DNA of 64,000 nucleotides from Collinsella sp. (GTDB lineage Bacteria; Actinomycetota; Coriobacteriia; Coriobacteriales; Coriobacteriaceae), in contig JAGZUC010000002.1 of the NCBI GenBank assembly GCA_018380195.1, positions 73,022-137,021 of the forward strand, given 5' to 3'. This document shows, piece by piece, positions 51,092 to 59,625 of the stretch (its first letter is position 1; every line of letters starts with the position of its first letter). The position numbers and the translations under genes were made by a program. The notes under the pieces were generated by a model, which saw only the letters and a program-made list of their open reading frames with translations, made no database searches and had not been told where the DNA came from.

Positions 51092-51646
51092 ATGTTTAGG
51101 CCCTTACGTCGAAAGAAACGCGCCATCACTGACGAGGAAGCGCGCGAACTGCTCGCTACCTGCAAGCGCGGCGTCTTTGCCGTCAACGGCGACGATGGCT
51201 ACCCGTACGCCATTCCCGTCAACTACTTCTTTGACGCCGAGCACGACAAGATTTATTTCCATGGCGCCAAAGCCGGCCACAAGGTCGACGCACTCAAGCG
51301 CGATGACAAGGTCTGCTTTACCGTTTACGGCAACGAGTGGCACAAGGACGGTGACTGGGCTCCCTACGTTATGAGTACCGTGGTCTTTGGCCGCTGTCGC
51401 CTGGCGAACGACACTCCCGCGTTTATCGAAGACAAAGTCCGCCAGCTCGCCCTTAAGTACTACCCTTCTGCCGAAGAAGTCGAAGAGGAAATCGCCAAAG
51501 ACATCAAGGGCGTCCAGCTCTACGAGATTTCGATTGGGCATCTTTGCGGCAAGCAGATTCAAGAAAAGCAAGCCCCTCAGCAGGCCTCATCAATAATAAT
51601 ATGGCCCGGTTCCAACCCACCTTGGAACCGGGCCATATGCTTATGA
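51092..51646 (+). CDS. Pyridoxamine 5'-phosphate oxidase-like flavoprotein (NimA-like)
   Basis: The 184-residue protein has the split-barrel fold of the FMN-binding PNPOx family: RAITDEEARELLATCKRGVFAVNG, YPYAIPVNYFF and IYFHGAKAGHKVDALK. The COG3467 branch includes nitroimidazole resistance (Nim) proteins. It may reduce nitro compounds or serve in cofactor metabolism; activity is unproven. AAAGGAAG favours ATG 51092. The last dozen or so codons run through the terminator at 51599-51638, so the C-terminal tail (SIIIWPGSNPPWNRAICL) is probably not a functional part. Confidence 0.83.
   Translation: MFRPLRRKKRAITDEEARELLATCKRGVFAVNGDDGYPYAIPVNYFFDAEHDKIYFHGAKAGHKVDALKRDDKVCFTVYGNEWHKDGDWAPYVMSTVVFGRCRLANDTPAFIEDKVRQLALKYYPSAEEVEEEIAKDIKGVQLYEISIGHLCGKQIQEKQAPQQASSIIIWPGSNPPWNRAICL
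51599..51638. terminator. Bidirectional terminator inside the PNPOx gene end
   Basis: ATATGGCCCGGTTCC (51599-51613) pairs perfectly with 51624-51638. It precedes the PNPOx stop at 51644 and the stop of the convergent kinase gene at 51641. Confidence 0.85.
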
Positions 51647-53833
51647 AGCGTCGGCGGCGATGTGCGCTAGCGCCTCGACGAGCTCTTGCGAGCTCACAGG
51701 TTTGCTCAGGTGCGCGTTCATGCCCGCCTCACGCGAAAGCCTACGGTCGTCGGCAAAGGCGTTGGCACTCACGGCGATAATCGGCGTGGTCGCGGCATCC
51801 TCGCGATCGAGTGCTCGAATCTGACGCGTGGCCTCAAGGCCATCGATGCCAGGCATCATGATGTCCATCAACACCACGTCGTACTCGTGCGGTGCGCTCG
51901 CGGTAAACATCTCGACGGCAGACTCACCATCCTTAGCATGCGTCACGATGGCACCGGCACGGCTGAGCGTAAACTGCGCGATCTCGGCATTCAGATCGTT
52001 ATCCTCTACGAGCAAAACGCGCAAGCCCTGGAGCGCATCGCCGTCTCCCGCATCCGCGGGAACTGCCTGAGGAATCTCGGAGCGGTCGCACTTCTCGAAC
52101 GGCAGGCGAATGGTAAACGTCGTCCCCTGCCCCAAGACACTCGTAAAGCTCATGGTTCCGCCCATAAGCTCGACCAGCTGTTTTGCGATAGGCGCGCCCA
52201 GGCCAGTTCCCGACGAAGCGCCTTCCACCTGCTGCTCCTCGCGGCAAAACGGCTCGTAGAGGTGCTTTTGGAACTCCTCGCTCATGCCAATACCGTTGTC
52301 GGCGATCGTGTATTCATAGACGGGGACGCCATCCGCTGGCTCCACCTCGCGGCACACCAGGCGGACATAGCCGCCCTGGCGGTTGTACTTGACGGCATTG
52401 CCGGCAATATTGAGCAACAAACGCTTGAGGTGCGTCACGCTCACCCGCGCATAGGGATGATTAAGCGTCTGCTGGTCGGAGATAATTGTCACCAGACGCT
52501 CCTCGGCCTGGCGCTCCAGAATATCGCGCACTTCACAGTTGAGGGCCACCAAATTTATGGGCACGAGGTTCAGGTCGACCTGCCCGCTCTCCAGGCGACT
52601 CATATCGAGCGCCTCGTTGGCAAGGTCGAGCAGCAGTCCCGATGCCGTCCAGATTTTTGAGCGGCACTCAGTCTGCTTTTGCAGATCGTCCGCATTGGCA
52701 TCGCCAACCTCGACCATGCCGCGAATGCCGTTGATGGGCGTGCGCAGATCGTGGCTCATGCGACGCAGAAACTCCGTCTTTGCCGAGTTGGCAGACGAGG
52801 CCTCACGCGCCGCCTTTGCCAGCTTGTCGCCATAGTCGCGCTCCTGCTGCAGCAAGTCCGTCAAACGTCGACGATCAGCGCGGCGACGCACCGTCACAAC
52901 AACGGCTATAACACCGCCGTAGAGCACCAGCACGCCGGCGGCAACAGCCGCGGCGACCTCAAAGTAGCGCTGCGCCGAGGCATAGGTGTACACATAGAAT
53001 TTGTGCGCTTTTCCAAATGTGCCCAAATACCACTCGCCGTCGGCGTTAACCAATCTGACCTTACCAGCCAGGCATCGATCCTTAATACCGTCGACAATAA
53101 AGACATCCGTCGCAGGCAGATCGAACACGCCCAATACGGTGGGTTCAACGGCATTGGTCGCAACGACCTTGCCGTCGCTTTCGATCACGATATTGCCGCT
53201 ATCGATGGTTTCATAGCCATCAAGCAGGCTCTGCAGTTTGAGTGTATTGCTTGCAACCGCTTTCGCGCTCTGATGCCTTACCGCGATAACGATGCCCTCG
53301 CCATCCTGCCGAGTCACGCAGCCAATGTCTGCAACCGAATCATCCGCAAGCGTAATACTATCGGTATAAGACTTAAGCGGATGGGTTGCCACCTCCAACA
53401 CGGGCGCTTCTTTGAGATACGTAGCAAGCGACTCGTAGCCCACGCCATCCGTCGAGGACTCGGACACCAAGTTGCCCGATGCGTCCGTCACGATCAGCGC
53501 ACTCACGTTGAACTGGTCAGCATATTGCTCCAGCGCGGCGTTATCCACCGAGCCGTCGCGCTCCATATCGCGCGCCGCCTCTCCGGCGATCTCCATAACG
53601 CGAATCAGGTTTTTGGTCGTATAGGCGCTATTGAATGCATCGTAGGAAAGGCTCTGCGTCGCCACGTAATCGACAACGTCGGCAAAGCGCTGCTCGGCCT
53701 GGGCTGTCGTGTAACCGTAGCTCATCATGCCGGCAACAACCGAGAGCGCTATCCCCAACAGGGCGGCAATGAGCCATACCCATGCCGAACGATCGTCCCG
53801 CTCCTCTACGGCGTGGTCGGGCGCATCGATCAT
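51641..53833 (-). CDS. Hybrid histidine kinase with extracellular sensor domain
   Basis: The 730-residue sensor has two membrane spans (about 18-40 and 290-312) enclosing an extracellular Cache-like domain. HisKA (MSHDLRTPINGI), HATPase (NIAGNAVKYN, DNGIGM, GTGLGAP) and a receiver domain from residue 604 with Asp657 follow. Its ATG overlaps the end of the solute-binding lipoprotein gene by 4 bases, so the lipoprotein probably presents a ligand to it. There is no HPt or output domain, and no response regulator nearby. Confidence 0.9.
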   Translation of the reverse strand: MIDAPDHAVEERDDRSAWVWLIAALLGIALSVVAGMMSYGYTTAQAEQRFADVVDYVATQSLSYDAFNSAYTTKNLIRVMEIAGEAARDMERDGSVDNAALEQYADQFNVSALIVTDASGNLVSESSTDGVGYESLATYLKEAPVLEVATHPLKSYTDSITLADDSVADIGCVTRQDGEGIVIAVRHQSAKAVASNTLKLQSLLDGYETIDSGNIVIESDGKVVATNAVEPTVLGVFDLPATDVFIVDGIKDRCLAGKVRLVNADGEWYLGTFGKAHKFYVYTYASAQRYFEVAAAVAAGVLVLYGGVIAVVVTVRRRADRRRLTDLLQQERDYGDKLAKAAREASSANSAKTEFLRRMSHDLRTPINGIRGMVEVGDANADDLQKQTECRSKIWTASGLLLDLANEALDMSRLESGQVDLNLVPINLVALNCEVRDILERQAEERLVTIISDQQTLNHPYARVSVTHLKRLLLNIAGNAVKYNRQGGYVRLVCREVEPADGVPVYEYTIADNGIGMSEEFQKHLYEPFCREEQQVEGASSGTGLGAPIAKQLVELMGGTMSFTSVLGQGTTFTIRLPFEKCDRSEIPQAVPADAGDGDALQGLRVLLVEDNDLNAEIAQFTLSRAGAIVTHAKDGESAVEMFTASAPHEYDVVLMDIMMPGIDGLEATRQIRALDREDAATTPIIAVSANAFADDRRLSREAGMNAHLSKPVSSQELVEALAHIAADAS

Positions 53834-54699
53834 GACAGGCCCTCCGTATTCAAAAATGGTGCAGGGTCATCAAAGTACTTTGACACCAGGCGTTCCATGG
53901 TGCCATCGACAAGCATTTCTTGGTAGGCATGGGTGAGCTTAACGTCGATGCCGCGCGTATCGTTGAGATCGAAAGCGGTGCCCAAACCAACCTCCAGCAG
54001 CGGCTCATCCAAAATGCGATACGTCACACCATAGTCTTTTTCGTAGGTGAGCAGCGAAGACCCATGCGCGGCGATGGCGTCGACCAGGCCCTCGACGAGC
54101 GCCGGGTTCAGGCATGAGCGGTCCGAAAAGCTGTAGAGCTCCTTGATCTGCGGAACGTTTTCATTTGTACGATTGAGCAAAATGTCCTCGGGCTTGGTAG
54201 TGGACTGGACCGCCACAACCTTGTCCTCAAGATCGGCAAGCGTGTAGATATCGCTCTGGGGATCGACCGCGACTACCTGGCGGCTCGCAAGGTACGGGCC
54301 GGCCCAACGATACTCGTTCTCGCGACCCGTCATGCTAAAGCTGCCCATGACGCAATCGAGCTCGCCGCTCGCCAGCAGCTCTTTCTTCTTTTCCCAATCG
54401 ATCAGCTGGTATTTTGGCTTGTAACCAATGCGGGCCAAAGCCTCGGTCAATATCTCGACATCCAGGCCAACGATATCGCCGTACTCGTCGGTATACACAA
54501 ACGGTGGATAGAGGTCGCTGCCGACGTTGAGCGTCGTAAGGTCGTCGTCTTTGACTTGCGAGGCGTCCAGACCTTCTAATGCAGACGTCGAGGCTCCGTC
54601 ATTCGACCCGGAACAGCCGGCTATCGCTACGACAAAGGCACACACTACCGCAAGCGCAACAAACAACGATATGGCAACCGAGCGGCGAGGTCTTTTCAT
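53830..54699 (-). CDS. Solute-binding lipoprotein (SBP family 3)
   Basis: A 289-residue lipoprotein. MKRPRRSVAISLFVALAVV is a signal peptide and Cys29 is the lipidation residue in AIAGC. The mature part is an amino-acid-type binding protein (NVGSDLYPPFVYTDEYGDIVGLDVEI, GELDCVMGSFSMTGRE). ATG 54699 has GGAG 4 bases upstream. No transporter permease accompanies it; instead it is coupled to the kinase gene, so ligand sensing rather than uptake is its likely job. Confidence 0.9.
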   Translation of the reverse strand: MKRPRRSVAISLFVALAVVCAFVVAIAGCSGSNDGASTSALEGLDASQVKDDDLTTLNVGSDLYPPFVYTDEYGDIVGLDVEILTEALARIGYKPKYQLIDWEKKKELLASGELDCVMGSFSMTGRENEYRWAGPYLASRQVVAVDPQSDIYTLADLEDKVVAVQSTTKPEDILLNRTNENVPQIKELYSFSDRSCLNPALVEGLVDAIAAHGSSLLTYEKDYGVTYRILDEPLLEVGLGTAFDLNDTRGIDVKLTHAYQEMLVDGTMERLVSKYFDDPAPFLNTEGLS

Positions 54700-54797
54700 C
54701 GAGCTCCAGACGATCCTATTCACGGACTGAAATGCTAAAAAAATAATAGCAAATGAAATCACTCGAGCGCCCAATGGTTACAGACGCCTTACCGTAC

Positions 54798-54829
54798 GGG
54801 ACCTTCCCGCCGACGCGGCAGAAGGCCCC
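54798..54829 (-). terminator. Terminator-like hairpin after patB-like gene
   Basis: GGGaCCTTC (54798-54806) and GAAGGcCCC (54821-54829) pair except for one mismatch. Reading on the minus strand it follows the PatB gene, but with no T-run. Confidence 0.45.
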
Positions 54830-54844
54830 GCGCGAAGCTCTCAT

Positions 54845-56059
54845 TTACCGTGCATTAAAAACGTAGTGGTCCAGGCGGTCGCACGCCTCTCTCACGCGCG
54901 AAAGCGGCAGCGCCAGATTCACGCGAATGTGGCAGGGTCCGTGGAACGGGCGGCCGTCCTGATACCCCACGCCCACGCGCGCTCCCTCGTCGAGCAGCCA
55001 CTGAATATCGCGGCCATGCTCGCAGCACCACTCGGCGCAGTCCAGAAACACCATGTACGTGCCCTGCGGACGCGAATAGGACACGCCCTCAAAATGCTCG
55101 TCCGCGTAATCGCAGAAGTACTCGATATTGCCGGCAAGCACCTGGTTGAGCTCGTCCACCCACTCATAGCCCTGCGGCTGGTAAGCACCGATAAGCGCAT
55201 GCATGGAGAGGACATTCATCTCGTTGTAGTGGGTCTTGTTGGACACGGCGCACACGCGGTCGCGCAGCGTCTCGTTATAGATGATGTGATAGCTGCCGAC
55301 CAGACCCGCCAGGTTGAACGTCTTGCTGGGCGCGTAGAGGGCAACCGTGCGCATGCGGGCATCCTCGCTCACCGACTGCGTCGGGATATGCTTGTGCCCC
55401 GGCAGGATGATATCGGACCAAATCTCGTCCGAGATCACCACGCAATCGTGCTGGCGATAAATGTCCATGGCGCGCTCAATCTCGTCACGCTCCCACACGC
55501 GGCCGCAGGGATTGTGCGGCGAGCAGAACACCGCGGCATGGATGTGGTTTTGGGCGAGCTTGCGCTCCATGTCCTCAAAGTCCATGCGCCACACGCCCTG
55601 GTCGTCGAGCTTAAGCGGGCTGTGGACAATGCGATAGCCTGCGGCTTCGATAGACTTGGTAAAGCCGATGTAGGTGGGGCTGTGGACCAGCACCGCATCG
55701 CCCGGCTGAACATACGCACGCAGCGTCGACACGACACCGCCCAGCACGCCGTTTTCGTAGCCGATATGCTCAAGTGCCAGGCCCTCGACGCCATTGCGGC
55801 GACTCTGCCATTCGATGATGCGGTCAAAGTACTCGTCGCGCGGATTGAAATAGCCAAACATGGGGTGCTGCGCGCGCTGAATGATGTGCTCCTGGACCGT
55901 GGGCACCGTGGCAAAATTCATGTCGGCCACCCACATGGGGATGCGGTCGAAGCCCTCGTCGGGTGCGTTCGGAGCCATACCGGGAATTTCACCCCAAGAG
56001 TCAACGGCGATAGAGTCCATGCCGTGGCGGTCGATAAGCAAGCTAAAGTCGTATTTCAT
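54845..56059 (-). CDS. MalY/PatB-type aminotransferase (cystathionine beta-lyase)
   Basis: A 404-residue PLP enzyme of fold type I. MWVADMNFATVP near residue 45, CSPHNPCGRVW, SDEIWSDI and the PLP lysine motif APSKTFNLAG identify the MalY/PatB group. These enzymes cleave cystathionine to homocysteine, or cysteine S-conjugates, and may release H2S. GGGAG precedes ATG 56059. Together with the MetE-like gene it could contribute to methionine supply, but the two are 38 kb apart. Confidence 0.9.
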   Translation of the reverse strand: MKYDFSLLIDRHGMDSIAVDSWGEIPGMAPNAPDEGFDRIPMWVADMNFATVPTVQEHIIQRAQHPMFGYFNPRDEYFDRIIEWQSRRNGVEGLALEHIGYENGVLGGVVSTLRAYVQPGDAVLVHSPTYIGFTKSIEAAGYRIVHSPLKLDDQGVWRMDFEDMERKLAQNHIHAAVFCSPHNPCGRVWERDEIERAMDIYRQHDCVVISDEIWSDIILPGHKHIPTQSVSEDARMRTVALYAPSKTFNLAGLVGSYHIIYNETLRDRVCAVSNKTHYNEMNVLSMHALIGAYQPQGYEWVDELNQVLAGNIEYFCDYADEHFEGVSYSRPQGTYMVFLDCAEWCCEHGRDIQWLLDEGARVGVGYQDGRPFHGPCHIRVNLALPLSRVREACDRLDHYVFNAR

Positions 56060-56171
56060 GCTGAGCTCCCGTGCAAAGCGGATTGTTTCGGTAGGCGTTA
56101 TTGTCCACCAGCGCGGGCGGTTTTGGCGCGGGGTTTGGCGCTTAATTTGACGGGTGCGGACGAATGGCTGG

Positions 56172-56909
56172 TTAGTCTTGCGCGTCGTTGACGGCGACTA
56201 CGGTTAGCTGGGTTTCATCGACTGTAAAAGATATGTCGAGCCCGGCGAAGGCCAGATGATAGACGCGGTTTGGCTCGTGCTTGCTGCCCGCGCGGCGCGG
56301 ATCTTGGCGAAGGACTTCGACCAAGCCGGGGAGCTTTGCGCTTGGGACTTTGTCTTGTAGTGTTTGCGGGAACTCGACGTCGAGCTCTTGCCACGGGGCG
56401 TCCTCAATCCAGCCGCCCGTTGCATCCGGGTGGCAGTCCGCAAACGGAATGTAGGGCTTAATGTCGTAGATGGGCGTACCGTCGCGCAGGTCGGCCCCCA
56501 GCACATGGATGATGGGGCCGTCGTCGGTGAACTCGACACGATCGAGCCTGGCGCAGGTAAGCCCAATGGGATTAGGGCGAAACGGACTGCGCGTGGCAAA
56601 CACGCCCACGCGCTCGGCTCCACCAAGACGCGGCGGGCGCACGGTCTTCGACCACTTGACGTTGGTGCCGGATCTGTCCTGCGACTTGGCATCGGCAGCT
56701 ATGTCCTTAGCCGTGCCGCCGGGCGTTCCATTTTCGAAGCGCCACAGCAGCCATAGATGAGAGAAAGAGTCCAGACCCTCGACCGCTGCGTTGGAGGCAA
56801 ATTCCGGCTCAAAGACAATGCGTCCCTGCAGATGGGGTGCCAAAAAACTGTTACGCGGAATGCCGAACTTCTGCGGCAGGTCCGTATGTATGTGTGCAAT
56901 AGGTTCCAT
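56172..56909 (-). CDS. trmO: tRNA (N6-threonylcarbamoyladenosine-37 N6)-methyltransferase, TsaA/TrmO type
   Basis: The 245-residue protein has the TsaA beta-barrel domain: IPRNSFLAPHLQGRIVF, FSHLWLLWRFE, GVFATRSPFRPNPIGLT and LGADLRDGTPIYDIKPYIPFAD. TrmO methylates t6A37 in tRNA-Thr. A C-terminal extension (LPGLVEVLRQDPRR... YHLAFAGLDISFTVDE) matches the usual TrmO C-terminal domain. The start is ATG 56909 or ATG 56918 (two or three residues longer); neither has a strong ribosome binding site. Confidence 0.88.
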   Translation of the reverse strand: MEPIAHIHTDLPQKFGIPRNSFLAPHLQGRIVFEPEFASNAAVEGLDSFSHLWLLWRFENGTPGGTAKDIAADAKSQDRSGTNVKWSKTVRPPRLGGAERVGVFATRSPFRPNPIGLTCARLDRVEFTDDGPIIHVLGADLRDGTPIYDIKPYIPFADCHPDATGGWIEDAPWQELDVEFPQTLQDKVPSAKLPGLVEVLRQDPRRAGSKHEPNRVYHLAFAGLDISFTVDETQLTVVAVNDAQD

Positions 56910-57050
56910 GCCGGTCATTGTACGGCATGGGGGCATGGGGCGTTGCGCGCAATTCTTCGCCGCGGTCCTCCGTCGTGCAACCAACGGTTGCTTGGAAGGG
57001 CACCTGCTGCCGCGTATGCTTAAGCCATCAACCAGCAGAAAGGAGCCGCT

Positions 57051-57875
57051 ATGGCCTTTGCAGAAAAGCTCGTCGCTGTCCGCCGCGCCCATCACCTTAC
57101 CCAAGAGCAGCTCGCCGCCAAGCTCTTCGTCACACGCCAAGCCATCAGCCGTTGGGAGCGCGGCGAGGTCACACCGGGCATCGACATGATGAAGCTCATT
57201 GCCGCCGTAACCGGCGAGCCCCTGTCTCACCTGCTCGAAATGCCCGAGCACTATTGCCAGAGCTGCGGCATGATACTCACGCCCGACAACTGCGGTACCG
57301 ATGCCACGGGCGCCACGACCGACCATTACTGCAAGTGGTGCTACGACCACGGCAAGTACACCTACGCCACCACCATGGAGGCGATGATCGAGGATTGTGC
57401 CCCGCGGCTGGCGCAAAACACCGGCATGTCGCTCGACGAAGCCGTCTCGCTCATGGGCGCCGTCCTGCCGCAACTGGAGCGCTGGCGCACCGTGCAGGAA
57501 AACGAGGAGCGCTACGGCGCCGAAGCGCGGGCGCGCTATGGCGATGAGGCTATCGATGCGGTAAACGAAGCGCTGCTGGACATGGACCCCGAGACATGGA
57601 ACGACATGAAGGAACTTGAACGCGCTGTTCTGGGCCAGCTTTCGATTGCCATGGGCATTGACGACCCGGAGAGCAACGAGGCCCGCAAACTCGTCGCGAT
57701 GCATCGCCGATGGATTGGCCTTAATTGGGGACACGAGCCCCAAGACGAAGCATACCTGGGCCTCACCCACGGCTATCTTGCCAATCAGCGCTTTATCGAC
57801 TACTACGACAAGCCCTGCGGCACCGGAGCCACGGCGTTTCTGGTTCAGGCAATCGAGTCATTGACGCGCGCATAG
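57051..57875 (+). CDS. XRE HTH - zinc ribbon - TipAS-like regulator
   Basis: The 274-residue protein starts with an XRE HTH (LTQEQLAAKLFVTRQAISRWERG), then a zinc-ribbon module with Cys69, Cys72, Cys94 and Cys97. From about residue 120 a helical domain resembles TipAS (GLTHGYLANQRFIDYYDK and GTGATAFLVQAI at the end). In classical TipAL the TipAS domain is joined to a MerR HTH and binds thiopeptide antibiotics; here it is joined to XRE. It may be a drug- or stress-responsive repressor. AAAGGAG precedes ATG 57051. The glutaredoxin gene follows 51 bp downstream. Confidence 0.82.
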   Translation: MAFAEKLVAVRRAHHLTQEQLAAKLFVTRQAISRWERGEVTPGIDMMKLIAAVTGEPLSHLLEMPEHYCQSCGMILTPDNCGTDATGATTDHYCKWCYDHGKYTYATTMEAMIEDCAPRLAQNTGMSLDEAVSLMGAVLPQLERWRTVQENEERYGAEARARYGDEAIDAVNEALLDMDPETWNDMKELERAVLGQLSIAMGIDDPESNEARKLVAMHRRWIGLNWGHEPQDEAYLGLTHGYLANQRFIDYYDKPCGTGATAFLVQAIESLTRA

Positions 57876-57926
57876 ACCGCGGCGGCTTTGGGTATTTCAA
57901 TCAAAACCGCAACCGATTGGAGACCT

Positions 57927-58172
57927 ATGGCTACTAATCATGAGCTCGTCCTCTACGTTATGACCGGCTGCCCGTATTGCATAAAGGTCAAGCGATTCCT
58001 TGCCGATAACGGTGTGACCATCCCCGAGCGCAATATCTCGACCGATTCCGATGCCGAGCAGACGCTTATCGCCGTCGGCGGAAAGCGCCAGGTTCCCTGC
58101 CTGTTCATCGACGGAAAGCCACTCTACGAGTCAAGCGACATCATCGCGTGGGTACAAAAGAACCTGCTCTAG
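57927..58172 (+). CDS. Glutaredoxin
   Basis: An 81-residue glutaredoxin with the redox motif Cys15-Pro-Tyr-Cys18 and the cis-Pro segment VPCLFIDGKPLYESSDI. It reduces disulfides using low-molecular-weight thiols or a partner reductase. GGAG lies 5 bases before ATG 57927. It follows the TipAS-like regulator gene closely and may share its transcript. Confidence 0.9.
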   Translation: MATNHELVLYVMTGCPYCIKVKRFLADNGVTIPERNISTDSDAEQTLIAVGGKRQVPCLFIDGKPLYESSDIIAWVQKNLL

Positions 58173-58216
58173 TACGCGCGTTGCAACCGGCCCACCCCAA
58201 CCCATACGGCCAAACA

Positions 58217-58270
58217 TGTACACCAGCATCCAAAGTCGACATTTTCGACATCTTTGGATGCTGGTGTACA
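58217..58270. repeat. 54-bp palindrome, family E
   Basis: Perfect 19-bp arms TGTACACCAGCATCCAAAG (58217-58235) and its complement (58252-58270) enclose TCGACATTTTCGACAT. The centre shares TCGACATTTTC with family F at 59428-59609. Confidence 0.85.
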
Positions 58271-58282
58271 GCTATTTGTGGA

Positions 58283-58338
58283 TAGTCGTTGGGGACGTTC
58301 TTAAATGACTAGTCGTTAAAGAACGTCCCCAACGACTA
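58283..58338. repeat. 56-bp palindrome, family C copy 2
   Basis: Perfect 20-bp arms TAGTCGTTGGGGACGTTCTT (58283-58302) and complement (58319-58338), with AATGACTAGTCGTT in the centre as in copy 1. It ends 2 bp before the dus stop codon. Confidence 0.85.
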
Positions 58339-58339
58339 A

Positions 58340-59299
58340 CTAGCCGTGGAAGCGGGCTATGGATGCAAGTGGCTGCTCGCGAAAGACGCGCTCGACGGCG
58401 GCGCGGTATTCGTCGACCTTTGTAGTCTTACGTACGAGCTTGTGAACGGTAGCGGGGTCGGCGAAAGCGCACTTGGCGTAGAACCACCACTCCTTCATAC
58501 GAAAGACCGCATTGCCGCCAATCTCTTCTGCATAGGCCGCGAACAGTGTGTCGTGGAAGCGCTGCAGCTCAGCAGCCGTTGCAGCAGGGCCGCCCTTGAC
58601 CATGCGAGCGAGCGCGGGATTCGCGAGCAAGCCGCGCCCCAGCATTACATGGCGCGTGCCGGGATAGGCCTCCACCAGCGCATCCATATCCTCAAGATCA
58701 AAAATGTCGCCGTTATAGGCCACGGGGAACGGCGCACGCTCCAGCGTTTCGCCATAGGACTCCTTGCGCGGCGAGCCCGTATAGCGGTCCTTTTGCACGC
58801 GCGGGTGCACAATCAGCTCTGCTAGCGGCATGCGGCAATACAGATCGAGCACGCGCTCGTATTCGTCGTCGCTCTCCAGCCCCAGCCTGGTCTTTACCGA
58901 TACCGGCAACGGCGATCGCTCGCACACATCGCTCAAGAACACCTCGAGCTCGTCGAGATTGCGCAAGAAACCCGAACCCTTGCCCTTGGCGACAACCGTC
59001 CCCGAGGGGCAACCCAAGTTGAGATTGACCTCGCGATAGCCCATGTCGGCGAGCACCTGTGCCGCCCACACAAACTCGTCCGCGTTCTTGGACATCAGCT
59101 GAGGCACTACGTTAAGCCCCTGGTTATTGGCAGGATCGATCTCCTTAAATGCCTTGCCGCCAAAGCGGTTTCCCACCCGCGGCGGCGGCAAAAACGGTGT
59201 GTAATAACAATCGAGCGCACCGAAGCACTCCGCATGCACGCGACGGAACACATGCCCGGTAATACCCTCCATAGGGGCCAACGACAGAATCATCAACAT
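58340..59299 (-). CDS. tRNA-dihydrouridine synthase
   Basis: The 319-residue flavoenzyme has SLAPMEGITGHVFR near the N-terminus, NLNLGCPSGTVVAKGKGSGFL with the catalytic Cys, VSVKTRLG, LIVHPRVQKDRYTG and YNGDIFD. It reduces uridines in tRNA loops; the branch (DusA, B or C) cannot be assigned by eye. ATG 59299 is taken as start (GAGAG upstream), with ATG 59293 possible. The C-terminal part (WFYAKCAFADPATVHKLVRKTT) is the usual helical domain. Confidence 0.88.
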   Translation of the reverse strand: MLMILSLAPMEGITGHVFRRVHAECFGALDCYYTPFLPPPRVGNRFGGKAFKEIDPANNQGLNVVPQLMSKNADEFVWAAQVLADMGYREVNLNLGCPSGTVVAKGKGSGFLRNLDELEVFLSDVCERSPLPVSVKTRLGLESDDEYERVLDLYCRMPLAELIVHPRVQKDRYTGSPRKESYGETLERAPFPVAYNGDIFDLEDMDALVEAYPGTRHVMLGRGLLANPALARMVKGGPAATAAELQRFHDTLFAAYAEEIGGNAVFRMKEWWFYAKCAFADPATVHKLVRKTTKVDEYRAAVERVFREQPLASIARFHG

Positions 59300-59312
59300 C
59301 TACTCTCAAATC

Positions 59313-59345
59313 AATGCGGCAAAGGGGCCGTCCCTCTGTCACATG
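59313..59345. repeat. 33-bp palindromic repeat, family A copy 4 (degenerate)
   Basis: AATGCGGCAAAGGGGCC and GTCCCTCTGTCACATG differ from the family consensus at several positions but keep length and symmetry. It lies just upstream of the dus start. Confidence 0.6.
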
Positions 59346-59427
59346 CATTATGCCTTGTGCTTCAGGCGATTCACAAGGAAGAGGTAGCTACTGAACGATG
59401 ACCACCCTCCAGCCGCACCCCATACAA

Positions 59428-59609
59428 CGAGGTCTAATACTTTTCCGAGAAGTGAACGACCGTTTTTGGACCCCCGAAGCATCGACATTTTCTGACGCCA
59501 AAACCGCAGGATTCAACGATCAAAACCGCAGGAAATTGCATCTCAAAAGTGTCGACGCTTCGGGGGTCCATTTTGACTCGTTCACTTCTCGGAAAAGTAT
59601 TAGACCTCG
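59428..59609. repeat. 182-bp long inverted repeat, family F
   Basis: Perfect 32-bp outer arms (59428-59459 and 59578-59609) are followed inward by a near-perfect second stem (TGGACCCCCGAAGC...TCGACA...TTTT). The loop of about 50 bases contains CAAAACCGCAGGA twice. No protein is encoded. It could be a non-autonomous mobile element or a stable structured RNA. The space 59300-59655 holds only this and the family A copies on each side. Confidence 0.8.
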
Positions 59610-59625
59610 AATTCACAAGCCGCTC

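Noticed and set aside
59428..59609. Insertion sequence remnant
   Set aside because: No transposase fragment lies within the 182 bp, and the arms meet at a central loop rather than flanking a gene.
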